From NCBI GenBank assembly GCA_963616935.1, contig CAVEMS010000003.1, positions 161,625 to 225,624 of the forward strand: a stretch of DNA of 64,000 nt. Direction: 5' to 3'. The position numbers and the translations under genes were made by a program. This document shows, piece by piece, positions 8,842-17,091 of the stretch. The stretch is from UBA4951 sp963616935. GTDB taxonomy: Bacteria; Bacillota_I; Bacilli_A; RFN20; CAG-826. The notes beneath the pieces were generated by a model. That model saw only the letters and a program-made list of their open reading frames with translations, searched no databases and was not told the DNA's origin. Position 1 is the first letter of the stretch. Every line of letters begins with the position of its first letter.

Positions 8842-10056
8842 TTAGTTTTGATATGGACGGAGCGATTTGGTGGACATCCACATGATACGGAGTCCGAAGA
8901 GAAGCATGTAAAGGAACATTCCGAGCTGCGAGAGAAGCGGGATGAATCCTAATAGCGATAACAAAGCAGGGCATAAGGAAGCGAAATATCCGATTTTCTG
9001 AGCATCCCAGAAAGTGTAGATGCGGAATGGATTGTTCTTGCCGCGCGTCATTAGGAACACCATTAAGCCGAGCAAGAAGGTGACGCCGACGTTGATGGCC
9101 ATGCAAATGCCGGTGTATTGCCAGCCGCTTGAGATTCTCGTTTCATCCCATCCGGCCGAGAAAACTTGTTTCCAACTCGAAACGATACGCTCGCGATATT
9201 CTGAAGCGGTCATTTCGTCTTTGCTATATGCGTTTCCTTCTAAATCATGCGAGGCTAAATCGGCGAATGAGAATCCGGCGAATTTGGCGTTCTTATAGGT
9301 GCAATATATCGAAGATTTTGGATTGGCTGAGGTGCCACTTGGCTTTTTGGCGGCATAGAATCCGAGTTTTCCGAAAACGATGAAGTTGGTTTTGTATTCG
9401 CTCACGCTTTCGCCGAGACGAGCATTAGGATCCTCGCTTTTGAGAACGACGCTGGTTGCGAATTCGGCCGCCGTTTTTTCGTCGCCGATCACATAGACTG
9501 CGAAATTTACCGCTTTTTTGGTGGTATAAGTCGGTGCGGTCGTCGTTACTGAGCTGGCTGATTCTCCTTCTCCAACGGTCGTGGTTTCGCTTTTGAGCGT
9601 GACGGATTGGGTTTCATAGACGTTTGCGTAATAATCGAATTTTATTTCTTCGGTTCCGCCGTTTTTCGTTGTCGTTGTGTAGATGGTTTTGAAGGCTTCT
9701 TCGTTGTTGCTCGAATTGCTTCCATCGACCATAAGTTCTCCGTTATCGGAGATTTTAAACGACAAGCCTTTTTCTTTTATCGTGGTTACGAAATTGGTGA
9801 GCCCGATTTCGTAATCATATAATGGCGAGGAAAGGAACTCTCCTCCGCTTTTGCTGAAGTATGTGGTCATTGTTGGAATAACTGCGATAACGCAAGAGAC
9901 GATGGCCACAGGAACTGCGAAGTACCATTTTTTATGCCTGCCTTCTACGCAGGTATCGTTGCTGAATAGCGAAAGGAGGAAGAACTTTACCTCATTCCAT
10001 ATTTTTCCCCAAACTGGGTTCTTTTGTTTCTTTTTGACTGCTTTTGCTTTGGCCAT
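8842..10056 (-). CDS. Large membrane protein with an extracytoplasmic domain, DUF1189-like layout
   Basis: The 404-residue protein has a basic cytoplasmic N-terminus, one membrane helix (about 48-66), an extracytoplasmic region of about 240 residues rich in Thr, Ser and Glu, and three or four hydrophobic segments at the C-terminus (about 310-395). This is the layout of DUF1189 proteins of Bacillota, but I cannot confirm homology from sequence alone. I use the second ATG (10056), which has AAGGAA seven bases upstream. The first ATG (10083) is only six bases after a TATAGA box, so it is near the predicted transcription start. Confidence 0.65.
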   Translation of the reverse strand: MAKAKAVKKKQKNPVWGKIWNEVKFFLLSLFSNDTCVEGRHKKWYFAVPVAIVSCVIAVIPTMTTYFSKSGGEFLSSPLYDYEIGLTNFVTTIKEKGLSFKISDNGELMVDGSNSSNNEEAFKTIYTTTTKNGGTEEIKFDYYANVYETQSVTLKSETTTVGEGESASSVTTTAPTYTTKKAVNFAVYVIGDEKTAAEFATSVVLKSEDPNARLGESVSEYKTNFIVFGKLGFYAAKKPSGTSANPKSSIYCTYKNAKFAGFSFADLASHDLEGNAYSKDEMTASEYRERIVSSWKQVFSAGWDETRISSGWQYTGICMAINVGVTFLLGLMVFLMTRGKNNPFRIYTFWDAQKIGYFASLCPALLSLLGFIPLLSQLGMFLYMLLFGLRIMWMSTKSLRPYQN

Positions 10057-10310
10057 TGTTTGATTCCTTAATGAAAAACGCATAGAAACTCTATAACAAA
10101 ACGGCTTTGGTTACAAACTTTATATGGTCTCTTTCTTTAAAAAGAAAGCCTGATGCGTTCATTAGAACATAACGGCAAGATGATGTTGCTAGCTTTTCGA
10201 TTATTTGGTTTTGGCGTCTGAAATGGAGCCGAAATGAGTGTTTTTGCTTTTAAAACATTGTATCAAATGGTATATTCCTACCGCTGGATGACAAAGATCC
10301 GGCTTGTTCT

Positions 10311-10708
10311 GGGGTCGTTCCGGTTTTGACGGAGGGACATCTTACATAGACTGCAGTGGCGTGGTGAGCTTAAACACCAAACAAACAATAACTGACAACA
10401 GTTTCATTTTTGCGAAGAGCGCTCCGCGCGCTTCGTATGCCTGCGCTTAATTAGTACCTTACGAGGTTCCTAGCTTAGATCTAGGAGCGGCACGGCTTCT
10501 CTTGCCTTAGCGTTTTAGCGAGAGCATAGACGTCATAAGAAAACGATAAGCGGTCAAGTGGCTTGGGTGACCGTCGAAAACCTATAAAGCCTCGCGTTCG
10601 GGACTAGTTCCTTTCTCTCCCGATACGTTAAAAACGAAAGGTCCTAAACTGTAGACGTCTTTGCGGGAATCTCTTCGGACAGGAGTTCGATTCTCCTCGA
10701 CTCCACCA
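10311..10708 (+). ncRNA. ssrA: Transfer-messenger RNA (tmRNA, ssrA)
   Basis: Rescues stalled ribosomes by trans-translation with SmpB. The 5' end GGGGTCG pairs with CGACTCC next to the encoded 3' CCA (10706-10708), forming the tRNA-like acceptor stem; TTCCGGTTTTGACGG follows the 5' arm, and the T-arm GGAGTTCGATTCTCC lies at the 3' end. The central part carries the tag reading frame (10394-10450) ending in GCTTAA, with pseudoknot-rich sequence after it. The length, 398 nt, is ordinary. A TATATT box (10271-10276) lies upstream, so a short 5' leader removed by RNase P is likely. Confidence 0.95.
10394..10450 (+). other. tmRNA-encoded degradation tag reading frame
   Basis: The tag frame most likely resumes at GAC (10394) just after AATAACT, which occupies the place of the conserved UAGUC-like element, and ends at TAA (10448-10450). 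It encodes 18 residues, DNSFIFAKSAPRASYACA. The ending YACA is unlike the common ALAA and closer to the YAFA type known from some mollicutes. The frame is inferred from the terminal GCT-TAA; the exact resume codon is less certain than the end. Confidence 0.6.
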
Positions 10709-10719
10709 TCAGATTTCGT

Positions 10720-10747
10720 GCTCGGTCTCCATGGGCCGGGCTTTTTC
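10720..10747 (+). terminator. Terminator of ssrA
   Basis: GCTCGG pairs with CCGGGC around a short loop, followed by TTTTTCT. It lies 12 nt after the tmRNA CCA end. Confidence 0.75.
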
Positions 10748-11010
10748 TATAACAGCATCAAAAGGCAACAATACGGGAAAGAATTGCAAGCCAGTACGAA
10801 TCGGAGGCATAGAACTGCTGAAAAGATATCCATACGGAAGATATGCGTATTACCTTACCAAGTCTGTTCCTTAATGATAAATCCTACCAAATTTCACGAT
10901 TCCAAAGCCTTGTTTCTTGTCCGCATTTCGTCCACAAATATATTTCACAAACTTTAACAAGTTTTCCTTAATGCAAAATCAACTATAATTTTATTATCTT
11001 CGTTGAAAAG

Positions 11011-11034
11011 GCTTCGGCGTTTTGCCGTTTTTTT
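11011..11034 (+). terminator. Strong hairpin with T-run between ssrA and the ROK gene
   Basis: CGGC and GCCG enclose GTTTT and are followed by seven T. A TATAAT box lies 25-30 nt upstream (about 10984-10989), so a very short transcript could start and stop here, or the hairpin may be left from a lost gene. Apart from this, the ssrA terminator and the coding-like remnant at 11036, the 10,748-11,130 stretch shows nothing recognisable. Confidence 0.5.
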
Positions 11035-11035
11035 G

Positions 11036-11134
11036 CACGGAATCGCGCCTCATAAATTGATCAACGACTATTTCGCCGACATGAGCGCAAGCAGAGGCTC
11101 GGTCCAGGCTTATATGTTCAGAAATTTCAGTTAA
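11036..11134 (+). pseudogene. Coding-like remnant of a gene 3' end
   Basis: In one frame this stretch reads as 32 protein-like residues (HGIAPHKLINDYF, then ADMSASRGSVQAYMF, RNFS) and then TAA. It uses codons typical of the real genes here (GCC, GAC, TTC, GCA AGC). It has no start codon or ribosome site of its own and begins immediately after a terminator hairpin. The most economical reading is the tail of a deleted gene. I do not recognise the family. Confidence 0.35.
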
Positions 11135-11159
11135 TATATATTGGGTATAGGTGATTGCC

Positions 11160-12293
11160 ATGAAAGAAACAATGAACCAAGAAAAAACGTTACAGGAAAC
11201 GCAAAGAAGGAAAAATCTTTATTTGGTTATGGCCTTTTGCATGAGGCACGAAGGCTCATCGAAAAGAGAGATTTGCGATGGCACGAAATTGAGTTGGGGT
11301 CTCGTTTCGCATGTCGTAAACGATTTGGTTTCAAGAGAATTCTTGGAAGAGTCTGGGCACGCTCGATTGCCTGGCGCCGGGCGCAATTCCTTTGGCTATT
11401 CCCCATCCGAAAAGAAATACGTTTCCTTTGGGTTAAGCATTGAACGCGATCACTTTGTTCTGAAAGCATTGTCCTTAAAGAAAAACGTTTTGTTCGAAAT
11501 CGACAAAAACATTGATACATCTTCAAAAGAGAAGGTTTTTGCAGGCATTTTTTCGATAATCGATGAAGGAATCGAAAGACTCAAAGAAGATAAGAAAGAG
11601 CTTATGTCTATCGGTTTGAGCGTTCAAAGCTATGTCGATTCTGAGGATGGGGTGATTATTCGTTTCCCTGGTTTAGGCGCCAAGGAGTGGGAGAGGTGCG
11701 ACGTTCTTACGCCTCTTTACGAGAGATATGGGGTTAAGAATTTCGTTGAGCGCGATGGCGTTTGCCTCCTTTTCGAGGATTTTGCCAAAAACGGCAGAGG
11801 GAATCGTGTCTTGCTTTTGCTCGATAACAGCATCTCTTTCGGTATTATGGCTGACGGCCAAATCGTATCTGGGAAAAATAAGCTGGACCTCGGACATTGT
11901 GTGTTCGATTTAAATGGACCGGATAAAAACCGCACCATCTCTTCTCTTATCTCCATTAAGGGCATTTGTGCCAACTTGGGAATAAGCAAAGAAGAGCTAT
12001 TCTCTATGCCGACGAAATATGCCGACGAACTTCATAAGGTCGGAAGATATATAGGTCTCGTGCTCCATAACATTTATCGTCTTTATAACCTTCAAAACAT
12101 CGTTTTGGCAGGGCAGTTAATGCAACTTAAGGACTATTTCATTGACGATGTATATGAGACTATTGGCAGATTCATGGGACAAGACGCCAAAAAAGAGGTT
12201 CATATATCCTTTTCCGATAGCGAAAACGGCGCGATTGGCGCCGCGTTGCTCGGAATGCATGAAGGAATGAAAGACAAAGTCGCGGAACGTTAA
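11160..12293 (+). CDS. ROK-family transcriptional regulator with degenerate zinc site
   Basis: The 377-residue protein begins with a MarR-like winged helix (about 10-75: KREICDGTKLSWGLVSHVVNDLVSREFLEESG) followed by a ROK domain with the ATPase-type fold and a retained acidic ERDG motif. The ROK zinc motif C-x-CG-x-x-GC-x-E after the Gly-His (GHCVFDLN) is absent, so it is unlikely to be an active sugar kinase and is better read as a sugar-responsive repressor of the NagC/XylR type. GTG at 11151 is an alternative start; it sits eight bases after a TATATT box. The stop is interlocked with that of the convergent DJ-1 gene (TTAA). Confidence 0.8.
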   Translation: MKETMNQEKTLQETQRRKNLYLVMAFCMRHEGSSKREICDGTKLSWGLVSHVVNDLVSREFLEESGHARLPGAGRNSFGYSPSEKKYVSFGLSIERDHFVLKALSLKKNVLFEIDKNIDTSSKEKVFAGIFSIIDEGIERLKEDKKELMSIGLSVQSYVDSEDGVIIRFPGLGAKEWERCDVLTPLYERYGVKNFVERDGVCLLFEDFAKNGRGNRVLLLLDNSISFGIMADGQIVSGKNKLDLGHCVFDLNGPDKNRTISSLISIKGICANLGISKEELFSMPTKYADELHKVGRYIGLVLHNIYRLYNLQNIVLAGQLMQLKDYFIDDVYETIGRFMGQDAKKEVHISFSDSENGAIGAALLGMHEGMKDKVAER

Positions 12294-12835
12294 TTGCCTT
12301 CGATGCCGTCTTTTATTCTTTTAACTGCTTCCTTGCCTAAGAAATAATTCACTATCTCAAGCCCGAACTCGATTGAATAGGCCATTGAATGGCCGGTGAT
12401 CATTTTTCCGTCTTTTATCGCCGAAGCGTTTAAATATTCTCCGTCAGAAGACTCGAATCCTGGGAAGCAGGTATATTTCTTTCCTTTTAGCAATCCAAGG
12501 CTTCCGAATATCGAAGGGGATGCGCAAATCGCGGATATTAGTTTTCCGTTTTCATGAAAAGAAAGAACGATCTGTTGGACTTTTGCGCTGTTTTTTAGAT
12601 TTTCCATTCCCATTTTGCCGCCTGGCAGAACCAAAAAGTCATATTCTTTTGGGTCTATTTCCGAGAGGGATTTCGATAAGAGCAGGTGCGTCTTGTGGCT
12701 CGAAACGACTTCTTTCGTTTCGTTTAGTGAGACAATGTCGATTGCTATTTCGTGGCTTCTTTCGATGACGTCGCTAGTAGCGAGCGCTTCGACTTGTTCA
12801 AAGCCATCGGCCAGAATCATTAATCCTTTTATCAT
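12290..12835 (-). CDS. DJ-1/PfpI (YajL/ThiJ-like) family protein
   Basis: A 181-residue single-domain protein of the class I glutamine amidotransferase fold. The signature cysteine lies in the nucleophile elbow SAICASPSI (about 101-109), with the preceding VLPGGKMGMENL loop; the GHSMAYSIEFGLEIVNYF segment near the C-terminus is typical of YajL-type members. Proposed roles in the family include repair or chaperone activity on glycated or oxidised proteins; the role here is not determined. It is the last gene of a three-gene operon (nitroreductase, DUF308 protein, this gene), two bases behind the DUF308 stop with GGAG upstream. Confidence 0.87.
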   Translation of the reverse strand: MIKGLMILADGFEQVEALATSDVIERSHEIAIDIVSLNETKEVVSSHKTHLLLSKSLSEIDPKEYDFLVLPGGKMGMENLKNSAKVQQIVLSFHENGKLISAICASPSIFGSLGLLKGKKYTCFPGFESSDGEYLNASAIKDGKMITGHSMAYSIEFGLEIVNYFLGKEAVKRIKDGIEGN

Positions 12836-12837
12836 AA

Positions 12838-13431
12838 TTATTGCTCCGCGACGACCTTATCGTCGTGATCGTTGTCATGATTATCTTTTTTCCTTTTGAA
12901 GTTTCGATGCAGGAAAATGATGAAGATCAATTCGACAAGCCCCGCTAGGGCCAACATTGCTCCACCCGCAATCATCAAAATATTGGAGCCAACGCCTTTC
13001 GTAAGATCTAACACAATCGTGGTGATGGATAAGGCAATCATCAAAACGCCGTATGCGAGATTCAGCCACCATGTTTTGTTATTGAGCAATTTGAGATCTA
13101 TGGAATATGCGGTCTCAAGGATGCCTTGATAGGCCAAGAAAATCGCGACCACATAAAACACCCAAGTCATGAAAGCGTCAGGATTAGCTACAGCCAAAAT
13201 GCCGATGATAACGTTCAAAACGCCTTGCAGAAGTATTAAGGGGTCGAAGAAATGAAATCCTAGAAAAAAGCAAAAAAGAAAGAAGACGCCGATGGCCAAA
13301 AAGAAAGCGCCGCACGTATATGCGAATATAGCGGCGGCCAAACCGCTAAAAGACATCATGAGTATTCCGAATACCAGCAATAAAATCGAATTGGCCAGGC
13401 GCTTGTCGCGCTCGCTTTTGAAGATTTTCAT
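12838..13431 (-). CDS. DUF308/HdeD-like membrane protein
   Basis: A 197-residue integral membrane protein with about six helices arranged as three hairpins, each with a Gly-rich GxLxxxxGxxxxxxP/A pattern (GVLNVIIGILAVANPD is the clearest), which is the DUF308 repeat seen in HdeD. The C-terminal tail is a highly charged cytoplasmic stretch of Lys, Asp, His and Asn. A longer reading from 13518 would overlap the nitroreductase gene, so I take the ATG at 13431, four bases behind that gene's stop. Function unknown; HdeD itself is linked to acid resistance only in enterobacteria. Confidence 0.75.
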   Translation of the reverse strand: MKIFKSERDKRLANSILLLVFGILMMSFSGLAAAIFAYTCGAFFLAIGVFFLFCFFLGFHFFDPLILLQGVLNVIIGILAVANPDAFMTWVFYVVAIFLAYQGILETAYSIDLKLLNNKTWWLNLAYGVLMIALSITTIVLDLTKGVGSNILMIAGGAMLALAGLVELIFIIFLHRNFKRKKDNHDNDHDDKVVAEQ

Positions 13432-13435
13432 GTTT

Positions 13436-13942
13436 CTATAGAGTGTGGACTTTGCTTTCGTCCCATTTATCTTTTGGCGTCGTTTCGCTCTTTGCATAAC
13501 CGATATGAATCGCGGCAAAAGGTTCGATGGTATAAGGTATTTTCAACGCTTTGCGCACGCCGTTTATTCTTCCGTCATCAGGCCAAATGGCGCACCAAAC
13601 AGAATCCAATCCGAGATCTTTTGCGGCCAATAGGATATTTTCGGTCGCAGCCCCGGCGTCGCAATATCCCAAGCCATGGGAAATTCCTTGGGTGGTTCTC
13701 TCTTGATTGATAGCAACGACGATGATCAAAGGCGAATTGAAACGGCCATGAACAAGGACATCCTTAAGGGCGTCTTGCGATTCCTTGCTTTTTAAAACAT
13801 AGAATTCCCAAGGCTGTTTGTTGATCGCGCTTGGCGCCGCCATCGCGGCCTTTAAAATAGTTTCAATGTCTTTTTCGGAAACTAGCTTATCCGAATATTC
13901 GCGCACGCTCGTTCGGTTTTTGATTGCTTCAAGGGTGTTCAT
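13436..13942 (-). CDS. Nitroreductase-family FMN-dependent oxidoreductase
   Basis: The 168 residues show the nitroreductase signature: RTSVREYSD near residue 10 and AAPSAINKQPWEFYV (about 35-49) for FMN binding, plus GAATENILLAAKDLGLDSVWC (about 97-117). It probably reduces quinones, nitro compounds or flavins with NAD(P)H; the substrate cannot be told. AAGGAG lies before the ATG. It heads the operon with the DUF308 and DJ-1 genes, which together look like a small redox or stress unit. Confidence 0.88.
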   Translation of the reverse strand: MNTLEAIKNRTSVREYSDKLVSEKDIETILKAAMAAPSAINKQPWEFYVLKSKESQDALKDVLVHGRFNSPLIIVVAINQERTTQGISHGLGYCDAGAATENILLAAKDLGLDSVWCAIWPDDGRINGVRKALKIPYTIEPFAAIHIGYAKSETTPKDKWDESKVHTL

Positions 13943-13997
13943 TTTCTTCTCCTTCGCTCCTTCATTCTAAATGCTTTATTGGAGAAATGCATAAGAA

Positions 13998-14025
13998 ATA
14001 GAAAAGGCGCCGGTTAAGGCGCCTA
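13998..14025 (-). terminator. Terminator of the enolase gene
   Basis: On the minus strand AGGCGCC pairs with GGCGCCT around TTAACC and is followed by TTTCT. It lies 20 nt past the enolase stop codon and separates it from the nitroreductase operon. Confidence 0.8.
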
Positions 14026-14044
14026 GTGTTAATTGCTTATAGCC

Positions 14045-15343
14045 TTATTTCTTAAGGTTATAGAAGGCATCCATTCCTGGATAGATGGCATCTTCGCCAA
14101 GTTCTTCTTCGATGCGGAGAAGTTGGTTGTATTTGGCGATGCGATCGGTACGGGACATGGAACCGGTCTTGATTTGGCCAGCGTTAAGGGCGACGACCAA
14201 ATCGGCGATTGTGGTATCTTCGGTTTCGCCAGAGCGGTGGGAGACGACACAAGTCCAGCCGTTACGCATAGCTTTCTCGCAGGTATCGAGGGTTTCGGTT
14301 AAAGAACCGATTTGGTTGACTTTGATGAGAACGCTGTTGGAGCAGCCCATTTCGATTCCTTTTTCGACGTAGATTTTGTTAGTTACGAAGAGATCGTCAC
14401 CGACGAGTTGGACTTTCTTGCCGAGACGCTCGGTGAGTTTTTGCCATCCTTCCCAGTCGTTTTCGCTTAAGGCGTCTTCGACGGTGATCAATGGGTACTT
14501 CTCGACGAAGGAAGCGATGAGGTCGATCATCTCTTCGCTAGAGAGCTCACCGCCATGGCTGCGGTGCAAAACGTATTTCTTCTTATCGGCATCGTAGAAT
14601 TCGGAGCTGGCGACATCCATGCCGAGCATGATGTCTTTGCCTGGGACATAACCGGCCGCTTTAATGGCTTCGACGAGAACTTCAAGCGGTTCCTCATTGC
14701 TCTTCATTCCATTAGGAGCGAATCCGCCTTCATCGCCAACGGCAGTGACGTCGCCGCGGTTCTTAAGGATTTTCTTAAGGGCGTGGAAGGTTTCGGCACC
14801 CATCTGAAGGGCTTCGTGGAAGCTCTTGGCGCCGACTGGCATAATCATGTATTCCTGGAAATCGACGGAGGAATCAGCGTGTTTGCCACCGTTGATGACG
14901 TTCATCATCGGGACAGGAAGCTTCTTGGCGTTTGGCCCACCGAGGTAACGATAGAGTGGGAGGCCGAGATAGTCGGCGGCCGCTTTCGCGACGGCGAGGG
15001 AGACGCCTAAGATGGCGTTAGCGCCGAGCTTGCTCTTGGTTGGCGTGCCATCGAGTTTGATCATCGTTTCGTCGATATCGACTTGATTGATGACGTTTTT
15101 GCCTAAGATGGCTGGAGCGATTATTTCATTGACGTTCTTGACGGCTTTCAAGACGCCGGCTCCGTTATAGGCGTTCTTGTCGCCGTCGCGAAGTTCGAGG
15201 GCTTCGCGTTCGCCGGTGCTGGCACCGCTTGGGACGGCGGCACGGCCAAAGGCACCGCTGTCGGTTTCAACTTCGACTTCAACGGTTGGGTTGCCACGGG
15301 AATCAATGATTTGACGGGCATGGACTTTTTCGATGAATGGCAT
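14045..15343 (-). CDS. eno: Enolase (phosphopyruvate hydratase)
   Basis: Glycolytic enzyme converting 2-phosphoglycerate to phosphoenolpyruvate. The 432 residues align end to end with bacterial enolases: the N-terminal RQIIDSRGNPTVEVEV, the loop PSGASTG, the catalytic Glu region (VGDEGGFAPN), the Mg-binding acids at GMDVASSEFYD, TVEDALSENDWEGW and LVGDDLFVTN, and the signature LIKVNQIGSLTET and SHRSGETEDT. AAAGGAG precedes the ATG. Upstream on the minus strand a TATAAT (plus coordinates 15395-15400) gives a leader of about 45 nt containing a small CTTAC/GTAAG hairpin. Monocistronic, with its own terminator. Confidence 0.98.
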   Translation of the reverse strand: MPFIEKVHARQIIDSRGNPTVEVEVETDSGAFGRAAVPSGASTGEREALELRDGDKNAYNGAGVLKAVKNVNEIIAPAILGKNVINQVDIDETMIKLDGTPTKSKLGANAILGVSLAVAKAAADYLGLPLYRYLGGPNAKKLPVPMMNVINGGKHADSSVDFQEYMIMPVGAKSFHEALQMGAETFHALKKILKNRGDVTAVGDEGGFAPNGMKSNEEPLEVLVEAIKAAGYVPGKDIMLGMDVASSEFYDADKKKYVLHRSHGGELSSEEMIDLIASFVEKYPLITVEDALSENDWEGWQKLTERLGKKVQLVGDDLFVTNKIYVEKGIEMGCSNSVLIKVNQIGSLTETLDTCEKAMRNGWTCVVSHRSGETEDTTIADLVVALNAGQIKTGSMSRTDRIAKYNQLLRIEEELGEDAIYPGMDAFYNLKK

Positions 15344-15529
15344 TCTTATTTTCTCCTTTTGCGATTCATGTTCACTTACTGCGTAAGCGAGTCAATTATA
15401 ATCTAACTTTTACTAACGTAATAACTTTTTGTTGCTTTTGTCTGCCGCTGCCGTTCGAGCAATCTCCTTTTGCGTTCGATTGTTGTTTCGTGTTTGACGC
15501 TAATGCAATCGTTTTGGCCGTTCTTTTCT

Positions 15530-15538
15530 TGCTATAAT
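15530..15538 (+). promoter_or_regulatory. Extended -10 promoter for the Wzy-like/lipoprotein pair
   Basis: TG-C-TATAAT is an extended -10 element, about 85 nt before the ATG at 15625. No good -35 is visible, as expected for extended -10 promoters. Confidence 0.5.
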
Positions 15539-15624
15539 TGTTGCCGTTGAATATTCATTGAACGTTTTTTCCATCTTCCCGGTGGGTTTGCTGACGTTAG
15601 ATGAATGATTCGGAGGGCAACGCA

Positions 15625-17091
15625 ATGAAGAAATTCTGCGCTTATCTTAAATCGCTAAGGGTTCGAACGATTGTTTCGTGGATCGGGGTCGTGTTGGTTA
15701 TGCTTTTATGCATCAACGTCGGCGGGGCAAGAAATCAGATTGGTTTGACCATCGTTTGCGGTCTTTTGTTTGCTGTCGGCGTCTATTTGCTTCTCGATAG
15801 GGATGATGGGAAAAAAGATAAAACAAAAACCATAGCCTTAATTGTGTTCTTGTGCCCTTTGTTGCTTTTCTTGCTTTTCACAATCGCTTCTTTCTTTTGG
15901 ATGTCGATGGGTATTAGCACTTTGATCATCAATCTTTTGTCGGCGTTAGGGGTGATCGGCGCTTTCATATTCGGCAAGGAAATCAAGAATGACGAAAAAC
16001 TGCCAAAGCACGTTTTCATATACGCGATAATCGTCGGTTTGGCGTTCTTGTCGCTTTCTAACTTGATTGCTTCTTTGACTGATTACGGATTCTTTTATCT
16101 GACCCGCTACAAAGGGATGGTTTACTTCGTCGATGGCGTTAGGAAAACAATCACCGATGAGATGGCGATTCTTGATGGTTTCTCTGTTGCCTATGTCTCG
16201 CCGGAATATGGGACGTTGCCTTCATTTATATTGGCGTCATCGCTTTGCGCTTTATTCTTTTTGAAACCCAAAGAAGATAAATTGTTATTTTGGTTTATTG
16301 TTGCCGGAGGATCGATAGGCCTATTGAATATAGTGCTTCTATGCAACGTTTATGCGTTGATAGTGCTGATTCCTATATTGGTTGTTGCTTTGTTGTTCCG
16401 TTTCCTGAAACTATCTTCACCCGCACCGTTATGGGAGAGAATCGTTTCGCTGGCGTTATTAGCGGTCGTGGTGGTTCTCGTCCTCTTCATAATCGTCGTT
16501 GCTGCCAAAGGAAATAATATTTATGAATCTAGCGAACTGCTCTCCAGAATATTCAACAACGGCAAATTGTTAAAAGGCATAAATCAAACGATAAATGTCG
16601 TTTTCAATTATGGTTTCCTCAGCGTTCGTTCTTTCTTCGGCATGCCGATATACGATGTGAAGAGTTTCGGCGATTTATCGAATCTTACGAGCACGCTTCT
16701 GACCTCTTCTTCGTGGGATGGTTCCATAACGTATTGGACGGCATTTAACCTTCATACATTTGAATTCAGCGCTTTGATGGAAGGCGGAATCGTCTGCTTC
16801 TTCATGCTATGTCTGTTCATGGTTTCGTTATTCCCGCTATTTAGGCGCTACGTTAGAGAAGGGGAGGCGATTCAAGGAAACCGATACTTCTTCTTGTCGC
16901 TTGTCCTTGCTTATTTCATTTATCAATCGCTCTTTAGCGATGCTTTGCCGTTCCTTGGCGCTTCGAATTATGTTTCGCCGTTCGTTCTCAATCCGTATTT
17001 CATATTGATCGTCGCCATCGTCGGCTACGTTTATACGCCTAGCCCGTTTGTGCTTAACGCGCTAAGCAAAGGGGGAAGAATCCATGCTTAA
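15625..17091 (+). CDS. Polytopic membrane protein, Wzy/O-antigen-ligase-like
   Basis: A 488-residue protein with about 11-12 membrane helices and a long outside loop near residues 290-380. That layout, and its position in front of glycan-building genes, is what is expected of a polysaccharide polymerase or ligase. No diagnostic motif can be asserted, so the role is inferred. GGAGGG lies seven bases before the ATG at 15625, which I prefer to an earlier ATG at 15601 with no ribosome site. The last eight bases overlap the next gene, a lipoprotein, which points to a joint function at the membrane surface. Confidence 0.65.
   Translation: MKKFCAYLKSLRVRTIVSWIGVVLVMLLCINVGGARNQIGLTIVCGLLFAVGVYLLLDRDDGKKDKTKTIALIVFLCPLLLFLLFTIASFFWMSMGISTLIINLLSALGVIGAFIFGKEIKNDEKLPKHVFIYAIIVGLAFLSLSNLIASLTDYGFFYLTRYKGMVYFVDGVRKTITDEMAILDGFSVAYVSPEYGTLPSFILASSLCALFFLKPKEDKLLFWFIVAGGSIGLLNIVLLCNVYALIVLIPILVVALLFRFLKLSSPAPLWERIVSLALLAVVVVLVLFIIVVAAKGNNIYESSELLSRIFNNGKLLKGINQTINVVFNYGFLSVRSFFGMPIYDVKSFGDLSNLTSTLLTSSSWDGSITYWTAFNLHTFEFSALMEGGIVCFFMLCLFMVSLFPLFRRYVREGEAIQGNRYFFLSLVLAYFIYQSLFSDALPFLGASNYVSPFVLNPYFILIVAIVGYVYTPSPFVLNALSKGGRIHA

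Noticed and set aside
10661..10957. Open frame of 98 residues on the plus strand
   Set aside because: It overlaps the 3' tRNA-like end of tmRNA and its terminator, has no ribosome site, and its composition is not that of neighbouring genes.
13432..13518. Longer N-terminus of the DUF308 protein
   Set aside because: It would overlap the nitroreductase gene by over 80 nt and add a basic non-membrane stretch; ATG 13431 directly follows that gene's stop.
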